From: Physcomitrium patens
Taxonomy: Eukaryota > Streptophyta > Bryopsida > Funariales > Funariaceae
Direction of reading: 5' to 3'
NCBI RefSeq assembly: GCF_000002425.4
Contig: NC_037260.1
Coordinates: 17,854,274-17,918,273 of the forward strand
DNA length: 64,000 nt
The first letter of the stretch is position 1; each line of letters starts with the position of its first letter. The notes under the pieces were generated by a model that did not search any database, was not told where the DNA came from, and saw only the letters and a program-made list of their open reading frames with translations. The translations under genes and the position numbers were made by a program. Shown in pieces: positions 1 through 10,346 of this stretch.

Positions 1-919
1 AATTGTCTTACTGATAGTTGATGCTGCATCGTAAGTACTGTTCCAAGACTTGGTTCACCCGTTCCGTTTGGCCATCGGTTTGAGGATAAAAAGCTGAAGA
101 AAGCTTGATATCCACCTTCAATATCCCAAAGAGAGATCTCCAAAACTTTGACATGAACTGGGTACCTTGATCTGATATGATATCATCTGGTAGTCCATGA
201 TATCGATACACATTATCGAGAAAGAGTCTTGCTGTGACTTCACTGGACGATGTCTTCTTACAAGGAACAAAGTGTGCCATCTTCGTAAGCCGATCTACCA
301 TGACAAAGATGCTGTCAAATGAGTTTGATGATGGCAAGTCCGTGATGAAGTCCATAGAAATTGAAGACTATGGTCGACGTGGAATTGGCAATGGCTGTAA
401 AAGTCCATAAGGGCGATGCCGAGGATTCTTAGATCTTGAACAGATGTCACAAGAGAGGACAAAATCTTTCACATCCTTCCACATTTGGGGCCACCAAAAA
501 TCTCGAGAAATAAGCTCCAAGGTCTTGTTGAATCCAAAATGTCTCGCAACTGGAAAATCATGGCAAGATTGAAGAACTCGGAGTCGTGCTAGTCCTTTTG
601 GAATGTACAATCGCTCTTCAAAGTATAAAAGATCTCCCTCCACCTTGAACTTGTCGTCATTGGTACGTTGCTTGATATCAATGGCTACTGAATCTTTAAT
701 GGTCATAGCACGTACCTGGTTTAGGAAGTCAGCATCAAATGATACAATAGTAGCACAAAGTTGAAATCTCTCTGGCTTCAATAACGTTGTACATTATTGA
801 TCAAACGCTGCTTCTCCAGCCTTTGGTGCAAGATACAATCTCCTTGATAAAGCATCGGATAGTCCTTGCTGCCTTCTAGGTCGATAAGTGATAACAAAAT
901 CGAATCTAGATAGCGACAT
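1..919 (-). pseudogene. pol: RNase H end and integrase of copy A (cut by window edge)
   Basis: This continues the same frame as the upstream RT. It includes the RNase H to integrase linker (FDFVITYRPRRQQGLSDALSR) and an integrase zinc finger (CHDFPVARHFGFNKT ... CDICSRSK). The catalytic core follows, with MDFITDLPS, VMVDRLTKMAHF, a SDQGTQF aspartate and TERVNQVLEQYL glutamate. Two stops interrupt it: TAA near 796, where a glutamine codon would fit, and TAG near 365, where the plus-strand relative at 40.8 kb keeps tryptophan. The C-terminal part and any chromodomain lie outside the window. Confidence 0.9.
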
Positions 920-922
920 ATT

Positions 923-2770
923 CTACCGAGCTTGACGCCAATTTAAAACTCGAGCCGTCATAAAATACTCCAAATTCTTGTGATCCGTATATACGGTTAC
1001 TGGATGTGCAGCTCCTTCAACAAAGTGACGCCATTCTTCGAAAGAATCCACTATAGCAAGAAGTTCCTTATCGTGGATCTCATAATTGATTTCAGCAGCA
1101 GAGAACTTCCGAGAATAGAATGCAACTGGATGGAGCTTCTTATCTTCATTCATTTGTGAAAGCACAGCTCCCAAAGCAAAATCTGAAGCATCAGTTTCTA
1201 AATAGAAGGCCTTTGTAAAGTCTGGATGTACCAAAATTGGAGCTGTAGTAAATGCTGTCTTCAAATCTTGAAACGCCTTCTCCGCCAAAGGTCCCCATTC
1301 CAACTTATCCTTGCATGTTAATCGAGTGAGAGGAGCAGCAACTTGAGAATAATTCTTGATGAAGATCCGATAGAAGTTAGCAAAACCAAGAAAGCATTGT
1401 ACGTCTCTAACCGTCTTCGGAACCTCCCAAGACATGATTGCTTCTACTTTCTTGGGGTCCATCTTCAAACCTTCTGTAGTCGCAATGAACCCCAAAAATT
1501 CTATCTCCGTCTGGTGAAATAAACACTTTTCTAATTTGGCATATAGTCCTCGTTTGCGTAGTTTCTCCAAGACCAAACGGACATGCTCCTCATGCTCTTC
1601 CTCATTTTTAGAGAATATTAGAATATCGTCCAAGTAGATGACAACAAAATTGTCGAGGTGTTCTCGAAAGATGTCATTCATCATATGTTGGAAAACTGCT
1701 GGAGCATTGATAAGACCAAAAGGCATGACATTATATTCGAAATGACCATACCTTGTACGGAATGCTGTCTTCTACTCATCTCCTTCCTTGATTCGTACGA
1801 GATTATAAGCTCCCCTTAGATCAATTTTTGTAAAGATCTTCGCACGTCTAAGTTGTTCTAAGAGACTAGAAATCAAGGATAATGGGTAACGATTTTTCTT
1901 TGTTACCTTGTTGAGGCCACGATAGTCCACACACATCCGTAATGATCCATCTTTCTTCTTCACAAATAAGATGGGTGCTCCAGTTGATGATTTTGAATGA
2001 CAAATGAAGTTCTTGGCTAGATTCTTGTCGATGTACTTTCGTAACTCTGCCAACTCCGTTTGCGATAGATTGTAGATTGGGCCAAAAGGTGGTTGTGCTC
2101 CTTCTTGCAAGTCTATGGCACAATCATATGGTCGGTGTTCCGGTAGTATATCGGCGTTCTTCTTTTGAAACACGTCTTCAAAATCTTTATATTGCTCCGG
2201 TATACTTGCTGTTGAGATCTTCTCCTCGGTAGTTGGAGCCGCATAAATGACAAATGGAGTGCCTTCCTTAGATGATCTTATAAACGCTCTTGCTCCAATG
2301 AATAAAGATTTCTTTTTTCGAGGTTTTTTACTAGGTTTTTTCTTGGGTGGTTTTGTGGGAAAAGTCATCTTCCGCAACCTCCAATCTATCAATGGATTAT
2401 GTTTTTCCAACCAAGAAAGACCAAGAATAATAGGATTTGATGGGGTTCTAATAATATTAAAAATAATATGACTACTATGGTCTTTAAACGTTACTTCTAT
2501 AGGTTTTGATTCATGGGTGATGCTACCAGACAATAAAGGTCGCCCATCTATGACCTCAACATGAACAGGTTTTGATTTTTGTACTAAAGGGATCTTATGA
2601 CGCTTTGCAAATTCTTCGTCTAAAAAAAAAGCAGATGCTCCTGAGTCTAATAGTGCTAAGGTTCTCAGTTTTTGAGGGCCGATAAACAGAGGGATTGTAA
2701 AACAAAGTGCAAGTTGGGCAGAAAGAAAGGAACCTGATTGTTGTTGGGATATTTCATTGTCCAACCGCAC
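923..2770 (-). pseudogene. pol: Protease, reverse transcriptase and RNase H part of pol, copy A
   Basis: One frame runs through the domains in order. An aspartic protease shows LLDSGASAFFLDEEF with the DSG active site. The RT shows VDYRGLNKVT, then MPFGLINAPAVFQ and YLDDILIFS with both catalytic aspartates. RNase H shows ETDASDFALGAVL and [15 protein letters not shown] stop lies at about 1769-1771, where tryptophan stands in the related copy at 63.7 kb. A second TAG lies at about 920-922. Domain length and spacing are normal for Ty3/gypsy. The frame is -1 relative to gag, as in elements that use frameshifting, though no slippery site was established. Confidence 0.92.
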
Positions 2771-2775
2771 GGTTC

Positions 2776-3801
2776 TTACTGTGGCTGGGCATCCTCGTTT
2801 TCCTGAACAAATACTCCCCTAGTCTTGACTATGCCTCGATTTTGCTTTTTGGGGCAGTTTCCGACTTTGTGGCCTTCTCCACCGCAATACAAGCATAAAT
2901 TTTCCTCCATACGTTGCTTTTTTTCTTCTATAGTAAGAGATTTGATATGTACTGCATCAATTTGCATGTCTTCCACCTTTGAATGCGAATTCACATCGCT
3001 TGCCAACATAGTTGGAGCATGGCGAATTGTATGTTGTCTTGAGCGTTGGTCTTGGCGACGTTGGAATAGGCAATTATCGCACTTCACAGCTTGGCTAATG
3101 GCTTCATTGAGCGTTCGTGGATCAGGAAGAGTTAACAGCAAATCCTTCACATCATCTCTTAAATCCCAATAGAATTGACTCATCAACGCTTCTTCATCCC
3201 AATTGATGTCACATACTAATTGCCTGAAATTCAAAGCATAGACTGATGTAGAACGCATCCCTTGTCGTAGCAACCGGATCTTTGTTGTAGCCCATTGAAC
3301 CTTATCGTGTTCACCAAATGCTTCCGCAAATGCTTCCAAAAAGGTTTCGAAGTTGTTTAATATGGATGATCGTTTCTCAAACAAAAGAGCAAACCATGAT
3401 AGAGCTTGTCCTGTAAGTAAGGTTCCAACAAGCCCAACACGTGACTCCTTCGTTGGATATCGTTCGGGCTGTAAAACTGTTATCAACCTGATTTGATTGA
3501 CGAATCCTCAAAACTTAGAACGTGTTCCATCAAACTTATCTAGAAGGCTAACTCGAGGCTCCTTATATTGTAGAACTAGTGGTTCTTGTCAAACTTGAGG
3601 TAAAGTTGTTTCTCCAAGTGCCGAAATTTGAGGCTGGTGTAGTTTAGATTGTGCTATCCCAGATACTCCATCATTATGAAGCCTTGCCACCACTCCTTCA
3701 ATCTCTGCAGTTCTTTGTGATAAGGTAGCGAGGGCATTCATAATAGCATCTAACTTAGACTCCAAACTTTCTGTCATACTAATGTCTTGACCTCCGGCCA
3801 T
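2776..3801 (-). pseudogene. gag: gag of copy A (nucleocapsid CCHC knuckle), two premature stops
   Basis: The reading frame opens with ATG at 3801 and ends at 2776. The middle (about 3450-3250) has the usual retrotransposon gag core: LLTGQALSWFALL, then a helical stretch ending with LMSQFYWDLRDDVKDLLLTL. Near the C-terminus CLYCGGEGHKVGNC is a complete CX2CX4HX4C zinc knuckle. Two TGA stops interrupt the frame, near 3590 and 3510, each where a CGA arginine codon would fit; the related copy at 37.6 kb keeps arginine at the second place. Gag would package the element RNA. Pol follows in the -1 frame. Confidence 0.9.
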
Positions 3802-3844
3802 TCTAAAAGAAGGACAAAAATGACCCTATAAGAGGCAATATTGG

Positions 3845-4033
3845 TTTATAGGAGGGTAATCCACAACCTATAAAATGCCTTAAGAATTTCAAGAAGAGGG
3901 GTAATCTACTCTCTCCAAGAAGAATAAGACTCCAATATTGTAACAGAAGAAGTATCAGTTTAGAGGAGGGTAATCCGCAACCTCTAAAAAATGCTAGTAT
4001 ACCTTCAAGTAGAGGGATAATCCACACTCTACT
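3845..4033 (-). other. Array of small hairpins in the untranslated leader of copy A
   Basis: Three clear inverted repeats and one weak one lie between the primer site and gag. At 3845-3874 and 3959-3988, 8-bp perfect stems (TTTATAGG/CCTATAAA and TTTAGAGG/CCTCTAAA) enclose 14-base loops that differ at one position. At 4008-4033 a 7-bp stem (AGTAGAG/CTCTACT) encloses a 12-base loop. The fourth, near 3894-3912, has only about 4 bp. Read as element RNA, each loop contains GGATTAyCC or a close variant (AGATTACCC in the weak one). Similar hairpins occur in the related copies at 35692-35719 and 37255-37282. An RNA function such as packaging or translation control is inferred. Confidence 0.7.
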
Positions 4034-4041
4034 AAGAAAGA

Positions 4042-4057
4042 ACTAGCTCTGATATCT
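4042..4057 (-). other. Primer binding site-like sequence, copy A
   Basis: On the minus strand GATATCAGAGCTAG matches most of the complement of the 3' end of plant initiator tRNA-Met (TATCAGAGC core). The site lies about 25 bases inside the LTR end, not directly beside it. A decayed equivalent with a similar gap is seen in related copies (about 12328-12341 and 37185-37200). Confidence 0.6.
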
Positions 4058-4240
4058 CAAGTTAGTGTAGTCTTGACAAACTGTCACGGACACAAAATAC
4101 AGACTTAAAATCTAACAAGAAGTTCAAGAAGAAGTGGCAAAACTAGATTAAACAGATGAGTACAAGAACAACACCAGAAAGGTGAGCTAGAACTCCAAGA
4201 GATGTATTGTCGAGACTGAAGAATTCTTCAGCCTCGATTC

Positions 4241-4250
4241 CTATATATAC
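4241..4250 (-). promoter_or_regulatory. TATA box of the copy A LTR
   Basis: GTATATATAG on the minus strand lies between the heat-shock-element-like array and the leader. The same GTATATATAG core occurs at the matching place in related LTRs (about 12111, 19190, 36950, 42780 and 44259). Confidence 0.75.
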
Positions 4251-4260
4251 TCCTATTTAG

Positions 4261-4563
4261 GAAGCTTCTCGAGCTACTTCTATTAACTAGGAAGCTTCTA
4301 GAAGGTTCTAGAGGCTTTCTTTCTAGAAGGTTCTAGAAACTTCTCGAGCTACTTCTATTAACTAGGAAGCTTCTAGAAAGTTCCAGGGGATTCCTTTCTA
4401 GAAGCTTCTAGAAACTTCTCTTCTAGAAGGTTCCAGAGACTTCCTTTCTAGAAGCTTCTAGAAACTTCTCTCTAAAAGGTTCCAAAGGCTTCTCTTGTAG
4501 AAGGTTCCAGAGGCTTGTTTTCTAGAAGGTTCTAGAAACTTCTCTCTAGAAAGTTCTAAGAAA
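4261..4563 (-). promoter_or_regulatory. Heat-shock-element-like array in the LTR promoter
   Basis: About 300 bp are made almost only of GAA and TTC triplets spaced two bases apart, the nGAAnnTTCn pattern bound by heat shock factors. The octamer TTCTAGAA occurs eleven times. Several stretches hold four or five perfect alternating units in a row, for example at 4292-4310 and 4321-4343. A roughly 75-bp tandem duplication is visible (4267-4302 resembles 4342-4378). The array lies directly upstream of the TATA box in the element's own orientation. That heat shock factors bind it, and that the element is heat-inducible, is inferred from the motif. Confidence 0.8.
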
Positions 4564-4639
4564 TATATCTCTAACACTATAGCTTATCTTAAATTCAATG
4601 GTTTAGCTTTTAGATTCTACCTAGTTTTGATAATTTTCC

Positions 4640-6250
4640 TCTTAAGGAATTGAATAAGGATATTTTGAGGATGAGCCATTTGACTTTGTATATGATTGAA
4701 ATCTCACTCTATATTTTTTATATCTATTTCTAGATGTTTTAGTAGGAAAAACTTTCCCATTAAGTGTTTGTAGCTAAACTAAGTTATTTGAAAAGACTTC
4801 TTTAATTAAACAAGGGCCTAATCATATGGCATCAAATTTTCCTGAAAAATCTAATCTCCTAGTATCTTGTAAGAAAACTCACATGTCAAGCTTAAGGATT
4901 TTAACTTTATGTCTTTTATCAAAAGTAATTTTTTTTTTCTTAATATAGCCTCCATATGTTAAGCACTCTATCTTTTAGTCTCATCTAGACTTTTTAATTG
5001 CTTTAATCTATCAATAAAAGATTATTTAGTTGATAATCTTTCTTTCAAGGTGATTGAAAAGGAAGGAATTTCAAATTCAATTATTAAAATAGCTTCTATG
5101 TCATAAAGTAAGAAAAATGGAGTTACTTAGATTATTACTTTAAATATTATTCTATGAGCCTACAAGGCTGCAAGGAGCTTTATATTCCAATCTCTTTTAG
5201 ATGTTGTGATAGTATTTCTAAGGATATTGATGAAGGTTTGATTTATCCTTTTGGTATGCTTATTTATTTGAAGATGATAAGGAACAATTTTTCTATAGTC
5301 AATTTTAAATCAAAAGGTCAAATCTTCTATGACTTCATTTAAGACATGCTTACCTCTATCATTAATTAGGATTTTTGAACATCCAAACTTAGTGATGATT
5401 TTTTCATAGAAAAATTTGGCATCCTATTTGGCATCATTGGCTTTAATTGCCTTTGCCTCAGCTTACTTGATCAAGTATTTGGTTGCTACCACTATATATT
5501 TTATACTACTAGTAGAATTGGAGTAAACCTCTTCAATATAATCATTTTTCTATTTTTCAAAGGAAACTAAAAGTAGTTACACATGGAGAGGAAAATTCAT
5601 CTTTAAATCAATGCTAGTAAACTATTGATATGTATTGCATGTCTTAGTATATTTATGTACATCTTGGAATAATGTGGACCAATAATAACCTGCTCTTAGT
5701 ATTTTTTGGCCTGTTAAGATTCCTGAAAAGTGATCCTTATATATACTATCATAACATGCCAATAGAACAGTAGGAATTTCTTCTTCCATTATACATCTCC
5801 TTAACATCCCATCAACTCTACGTCTATATAATTTTCCACTAACTATAGCAAAGTATCTACTATTAATTCTTACCTTCATACATTTTATTTTAGAAAGATG
5901 AAGAGGAAAGGCTTGAATTGTCAAAAACTTGGTAATTAATTCATACTAAGTGGGTGAGGTTGTAACAATAAACAAGGTTTCATATATCAATATATCATCA
6001 ATTGAAGCTTTACCAATTTGGTTTGATAACTTAGATAAATGATCAGCTTACTTGTGCATCCTTCTTAGCTTATATTCTATCGTATAATCAAATTCTTCTA
6101 GTAGAAGTATCCACCTTATAATTCTACTACTTAAATTAGCCTTATTCATAAGGTACTTAATAGCCATGTGGTCCACAAAAAACACCACTAGATTTAAAAG
6201 AAGATAATGTCTAAACTCCTTGATGGAAAAAACTACTTCAAGTCATTTCT
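4640..6250 (-). pseudogene. pol: RNase H end and integrase relic of the second gypsy lineage
   Basis: From 6250 downward in minus orientation: VVFSIKEFRHYLL and VDHMAIKYLMNKANLSSRI (end of RNase H), then the longest open stretch at 5924-5622. That stretch ends with a zinc-finger-like segment, GILTGQKILRAGYYWSTLFQD and HKYTKTCNTYQ; one finger cysteine appears lost. Next comes the core at about 5520-5200 (YIVVATKYLIK, then a degraded DRG and NEVIEDLT segment). The C-terminal part, with TPFFLLYDIEAI and a GKFDAI-type segment, reaches about 4800-4640. Stops are frequent. Confidence 0.75.
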
Positions 6251-6254
6251 ATTG

Positions 6255-7556
6255 TCGTATGGTGTGATTTGCTATCTAGAAATACACTAGGTATCTAGCT
6301 ATAGATAATTTACCTTAAACCTTTATATGAATCTTGTCTTAGCTTCCAAAACTCCTTTGATTTGCATAAAACTCAAAATATAACAAAATCTCTTCAAAAT
6401 ATTTTTTTCTTGCAAAAGGTTTTTTCATCCTGAACTTTAGAAATTCCTAACTCTTAATATAGCTATTACATTTGTGTCAAATTTATAAAATATATAGAAT
6501 TTATCCTTAACTTTTACGAAAAAATAAACTAACTAAAAATTCACTTCCAATCTTTTAGCATCTAAGAAACACTAGCAAATGCTCTAAACCCTAATTTACA
6601 AGCACCTGAGCACTATTTTCTTAATATCTCAAGAATCCAATACTCAAATTTTATCAAACTAATGTACAAAGTTTGTTAACATGAAATTACTTATTCTTTG
6701 AAACTTTTAGCCAAAACCTTGTCAAATTCCTCATGATATAGTTCAAGACACAACCACTAGTAAATCGGGTCACTTACTATCCTTAGATTGCATGCACTGA
6801 CTTCAAAATCTAATAACTCCTTTATTTTAACTTAGAATGCAGCAACCAGTATACAAAAAGTATAGCCGCAAAAGTGTTTTCTTTAGTTGTAGTTGCCAAT
6901 CCTAAATTTCCTTTTGTATGCATGCATTATATAAAAAATAGTGAGAGTAGCTCTCAAATCATCATCTTAACTTTGAGCGCCTATATCTCCTTCATTTAAA
7001 CTCCAAATCATACAAGATTTGCACCAAAAGCATAGTCAAAAACCTAAACTTGCTGATTCTAGCCTTCAAAGCTCAAATGGCCTTGAGAAACTAACCCTAA
7101 TCTCTAATATGGCCTCAGGCAGCCTCCTCAAAGCCTATTGGTCATGATTTTTGACCAATAGGAATGGAGATTTTCATCATCCATCTCCATGCATCTATAT
7201 GGATGCCCTAAACTCTCTTTTATTCAAATCCTTCTTCAACCCTTTTTGTTATAAGATTTACATAATTTATACTATAAATATCAAATAAGAGAATCAAAAT
7301 AAGTTTTTAAAGATCACCAATGTCTAACAAAGATGACTCTAAATATTTAGAAGTTATTATCAATCAAAACCAATCTTAAAAACTACTATCAAAAGAAATT
7401 AAAGTTATACAAATTCTATAGTAATCTTTTTAAACAACCTCTTTTCAAGGTAATAATCAAATTATATTCTACAACTAACTAAAATCTACTTACATGGCCC
7501 TCACCATGTTACTTAATAAATTATATATTAAGTACATAATTACATTATTTTCATAT
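6255..7556. other. About 1.3-kb interruption inside an RNase H domain
   Basis: The RNase H coding sequence of the surrounding gypsy element stops at about 7556, after SRQLNPIEKNYSTMER, and resumes at about 6250 with VVFSIKEFRHYLL. The sequence between shows no recognisable protein and is AT-rich with no long ORF. It may be an inserted noncoding element or solo LTR. No convincing target duplication or terminal repeat was found. Confidence 0.45.
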
Positions 7557-8803
7557 AGTAGCCGAACGACAACACGACACCGTTCCATGGTAGAATAATT
7601 CTTTTCTATAGGATTCAATTGCCTACTAGCAAAGGCTATAGAATAATCCTTCTCTTTCTTTCCATTTATTTGACACAATGTGCTCTCTACGGCTATAGAT
7701 GAAGTATCACAAAGTACATAGAAAGGCAATGACCAATTCATAGGTCTTAAGATGGAAAAAATACTAAGTTTCTCTTTAAGGATATTAAATGTCTCTTGAA
7801 ATTTTTTATCCCATTCAAACTTCACCTCTTTTTGTATTAGTCGAGTTATGGGCATGGAAAATATAGCATAATCTTGTATGACTTCTCGATACCATCCTAT
7901 GTATCTTAATGTCTTTTGTACCTCTTTTACTATAGAAGGGGGTTTTAATTCTAGAATAACTTTGACCTTTTCTAGATTAGGTTCTCTACTCTTTTTCAAT
8001 ACCACATATCCTAGTTGAACTCCCTTTTGAATTGTTAAGAATATTTTGTTATGATTTAGTACAATCCTGGCCTTTTGACAATGTTGAAGATTAACTTGAA
8101 TACATTCCAAATGTTTTGTCTTAGAAGATTGGGTGCTAAAGTCATCAATAAATACTATCGTTGATTTGTATAGAAGGTTAAAAAAGGCATAGGACATGGC
8201 TCTTTAAAATGCCACTAGAGCATTACAAAGTCCAAAATGTAATACTACATAAATAAAAATACTCCATGGCATAATGAAAGCAGTTTTATGTCAATCTTTT
8301 TGGGCTATGGATATTTGATTATATCTCAAATATCCATCCATAAATATATAAAATTTATAATCTTTTACTTCTTCTAAAATGGTATTAATAAAAAAGAAAA
8401 AAAAATAAACTTTATGAATGTACTTATTAAGTTTCTTATAGTCTATGAATACTTAGAATTTTCCATTCTTCTTTTTGACTAAAACCGTAGATGAAATCCA
8501 ATCCATAATCTCTATAGATTGAATAAATCCCGGTTGGAGGAGTTTTTCTAATTCTATCTTAACAATCAATTGCAGATTGGAATTCATTCTTCTTTCTTTT
8601 TGTCTTACAAGAATTAAATTGAAGAGGAGAGGGATTCTATATTGAGCTACTTCTGGAAGTATGTCCTTAAGATCTTTATAAGACCATATAAATACATCCC
8701 TATATGCCATAATTAATAACTTATATTTTGTCAATTCATCCTCTATTAATTGAATCTCTACTTTAATGAGTTTTGGATCTTCATTCTCCAAAGGTACATT
8801 CAT
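7490..8803 (-). pseudogene. pol: Reverse transcriptase and RNase H relic, second gypsy lineage
   Basis: The stretch 8803-8453 is the RT N-terminal part: an acidic linker with VFIWSYKDLKDI, then a segment ending SSTVLVKKKNGKF. After a frame-broken section, 8197-7490 holds the palm motif as VFIDDFST, so the two aspartates remain. It continues with LRYIGWYREVIQDYA and the RNase H start (WDKKFQETFNILKEKL, FYVLCDTSS). The RNase H is then interrupted. Not functional in its present form. Confidence 0.85.
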
Positions 8804-9555
8804 TAATTTTTTAGGACCTTTGTACCAATTATTTGAGATTTGTAGATAGATAACTATATCATTTTGAGCCGTAAGATGATTAAAAGTTTGTTTAAATTAT
8901 AAAAGTGGAATAAGATTGCCTTCTTCAATTAAGTCATCCAACTCGTGAACTTGATTGCTATCAAGGTTCATCCTAAAGATATCTTTAATTTTTATATCAT
9001 CAACTATGATTGTTAAATCTCCTTCTCAATCATCAAGTTGGTAAGTAATAAAACTCTCTATAAAATTTATATTCACAACTTCGTCTATACTTGAACTTGG
9101 ATGATCCTTCAACCATTGTGTGAATTCTCTATCATCTTTTTAGTCATATAGTCTAGGGCCCATACATCCTAGTAGAATTGGTTGAACCATATTTGAATAA
9201 ACCGCCTCTTTTGCTACCAAATCAGTAAACCTAACTTTCTTTTTAAATCCTTTTTGTAGTTGAGGACTTAAAATCTCATCTTTTGAAGAGTGACATGGTT
9301 TTGGCTAAAGAAAATCTTTGGGATTGAATAAGGATTTTAGTCAAGTTTTTTAGTGGCCTATAGATGATATGGGGCTTTTCACCTCTCCAATCAATTTTTA
9401 TATTAGTTGCCCTTAAGCAAGATCTTCGTAAAAGCAAGGGATATACATTTTTGCTAGGATCCATATAAATCATATGAAATGTGAGGGAGTATTCTTCACC
9501 TCCCATCATCATCCTACAACTACTTATTTATCCAAGAGGTGTGTCTTGGATTTGA
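8804..9555 (-). pseudogene. Protease-RT linker of the second gypsy lineage, decayed
   Basis: This lies between the protease and RT relics in the same orientation. A short open stretch at 9512-9276 reads like the post-protease linker (SLTFHMIYMDPSKNVYPLLLRRSCLRATN), but the rest is broken. No independent gene is seen. Confidence 0.45.
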
Positions 9556-10062
9556 TTAATTATATTGATTACAAATGGAGAAAGTTTCAGTGATACTAAG
9601 TCCTAATTTTTCTATAGTTCTTAGTGGCATAATGTTCAAACCACTACTTCCATTGAAAATAGTGTAACACATGATTTTATCAACTATAGATACTTCTAAT
9701 TCAATTACCTTTACTTCTTGTGCCTCTTGAATAGTTCCAACATTGACTTGGATTTTCGTTTTAAATCTTTGGCATCTTTTAATGAAGAAGCCTATTTTAA
9801 AGCTCTTTTTTATTATTATAGAAACCTCCAATATTTGAGCAATTATTATGCCTGCCTTGGTTTTTTTCAAATCTTTCTATAAATCATATGATCCAAGTTT
9901 ATTCTTATTTTTAGATTGAAATAGAAAATTAAATTCAAAGTCAAAAATTTTAGAACTTCCCATTTTTTCTAAGAAGAAATTTTCTTTATCTGGATGTAAA
10001 AAAATTGCTATTTGTTCTACTTGATCTTCAAAATTGAGCCAAATAATCCATTTTGCAGTCAA
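9556..10062 (-). pseudogene. Protease and preceding gag-end relic, second gypsy lineage
   Basis: The stretch 9870-9556 contains YTIFNGSSGLNIMPLRTIEKLGL. It matches the shape of a gypsy aspartic protease, but the active-site aspartate has become asparagine (NGSS). The short open stretch 10062-9877 upstream has no clear motif and is taken as the gag end from its position only. Confidence 0.6.
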
Positions 10063-10084
10063 TTGTGATAATTGATTGTTTGAA

Positions 10085-10310
10085 TTCCATTCAAAAAGTC
10101 ATATATTTACACCTCAACACTTCAATAACTTAGCAGCAACTATAATAGCTCCTTAGAATATACATCTTGAAGTAAAACATATACAAATTGATATAGTATA
10201 ATTTAAACTTTTCATAGAATAAGTAAAAATTTATTGCCAGCAAGAAGACTTGTGTTTGTATTGTAAAGAATCCAAATGTACGATTAAAAATTGTTCAAAG
10301 AAGCAAGTAG

Positions 10311-10346
<36 letters not shown>

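Larger units (their letters stand above)
1..4576 (-). mobile_element. Chromovirus-type Ty3/gypsy LTR retrotransposon, copy A (incomplete at window start)
   Basis: On the minus strand the order is LTR (4576-4082), leader, gag (3801-2776), then protease, RT, RNase H and integrase down to base 1, where the window cuts the element. This order (integrase last) defines Ty3/gypsy. Related copies in this window carry a chromodomain after integrase, so this copy probably does too, but that part lies outside. It is the best preserved copy: protease DSGAS, RT YLDD and RNase H TDAS motifs are intact. Gag stays in one frame, and pol stays in another, from start to window edge. Only six in-frame stops break them. 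The 5' LTR abuts the end of an older gypsy element, so this copy probably landed there later. Confidence 0.93.
4082..4576 (-). repeat. 5' LTR of copy A
   Basis: On the minus strand the LTR starts TGTTAGAG (complement of 4569-4576) and ends TGTCCGTGACA (complement of 4082-4092), so it has the usual TG...CA ends and is about 495 bp. The right-hand limit rests on the TG and on where similarity to the neighbouring element resumes; the matching 3' LTR is outside the window. It holds a TATA box at 4241-4250 and a heat-shock-element-like array just upstream. The downstream end matches LTR ends of the related copies at 12312, 37164 and 43022. Confidence 0.75.
4620..10070 (-). mobile_element. Old Ty3/gypsy element of a second, non-chromovirus lineage
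   Basis: Minus-strand order: a probable gag end (10062-9877), protease (9870-9556), RT (8803 to about 8160), RNase H (to about 7556), a roughly 1.3-kb interruption, then the RNase H end and integrase (6250-4640). Its motifs differ from the chromoviruses: the integrase finger reads SGILTGQKILRAGYYWSTLF and the core reads SIKYIVVATKYLIK, resembling the Tat/Athila-type branch. Many stops and frame changes show a dead copy. LTRs were not found. Its 3' side is cut off by copy A, and its 5' side meets another gypsy fragment near 10080. Confidence 0.8.
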
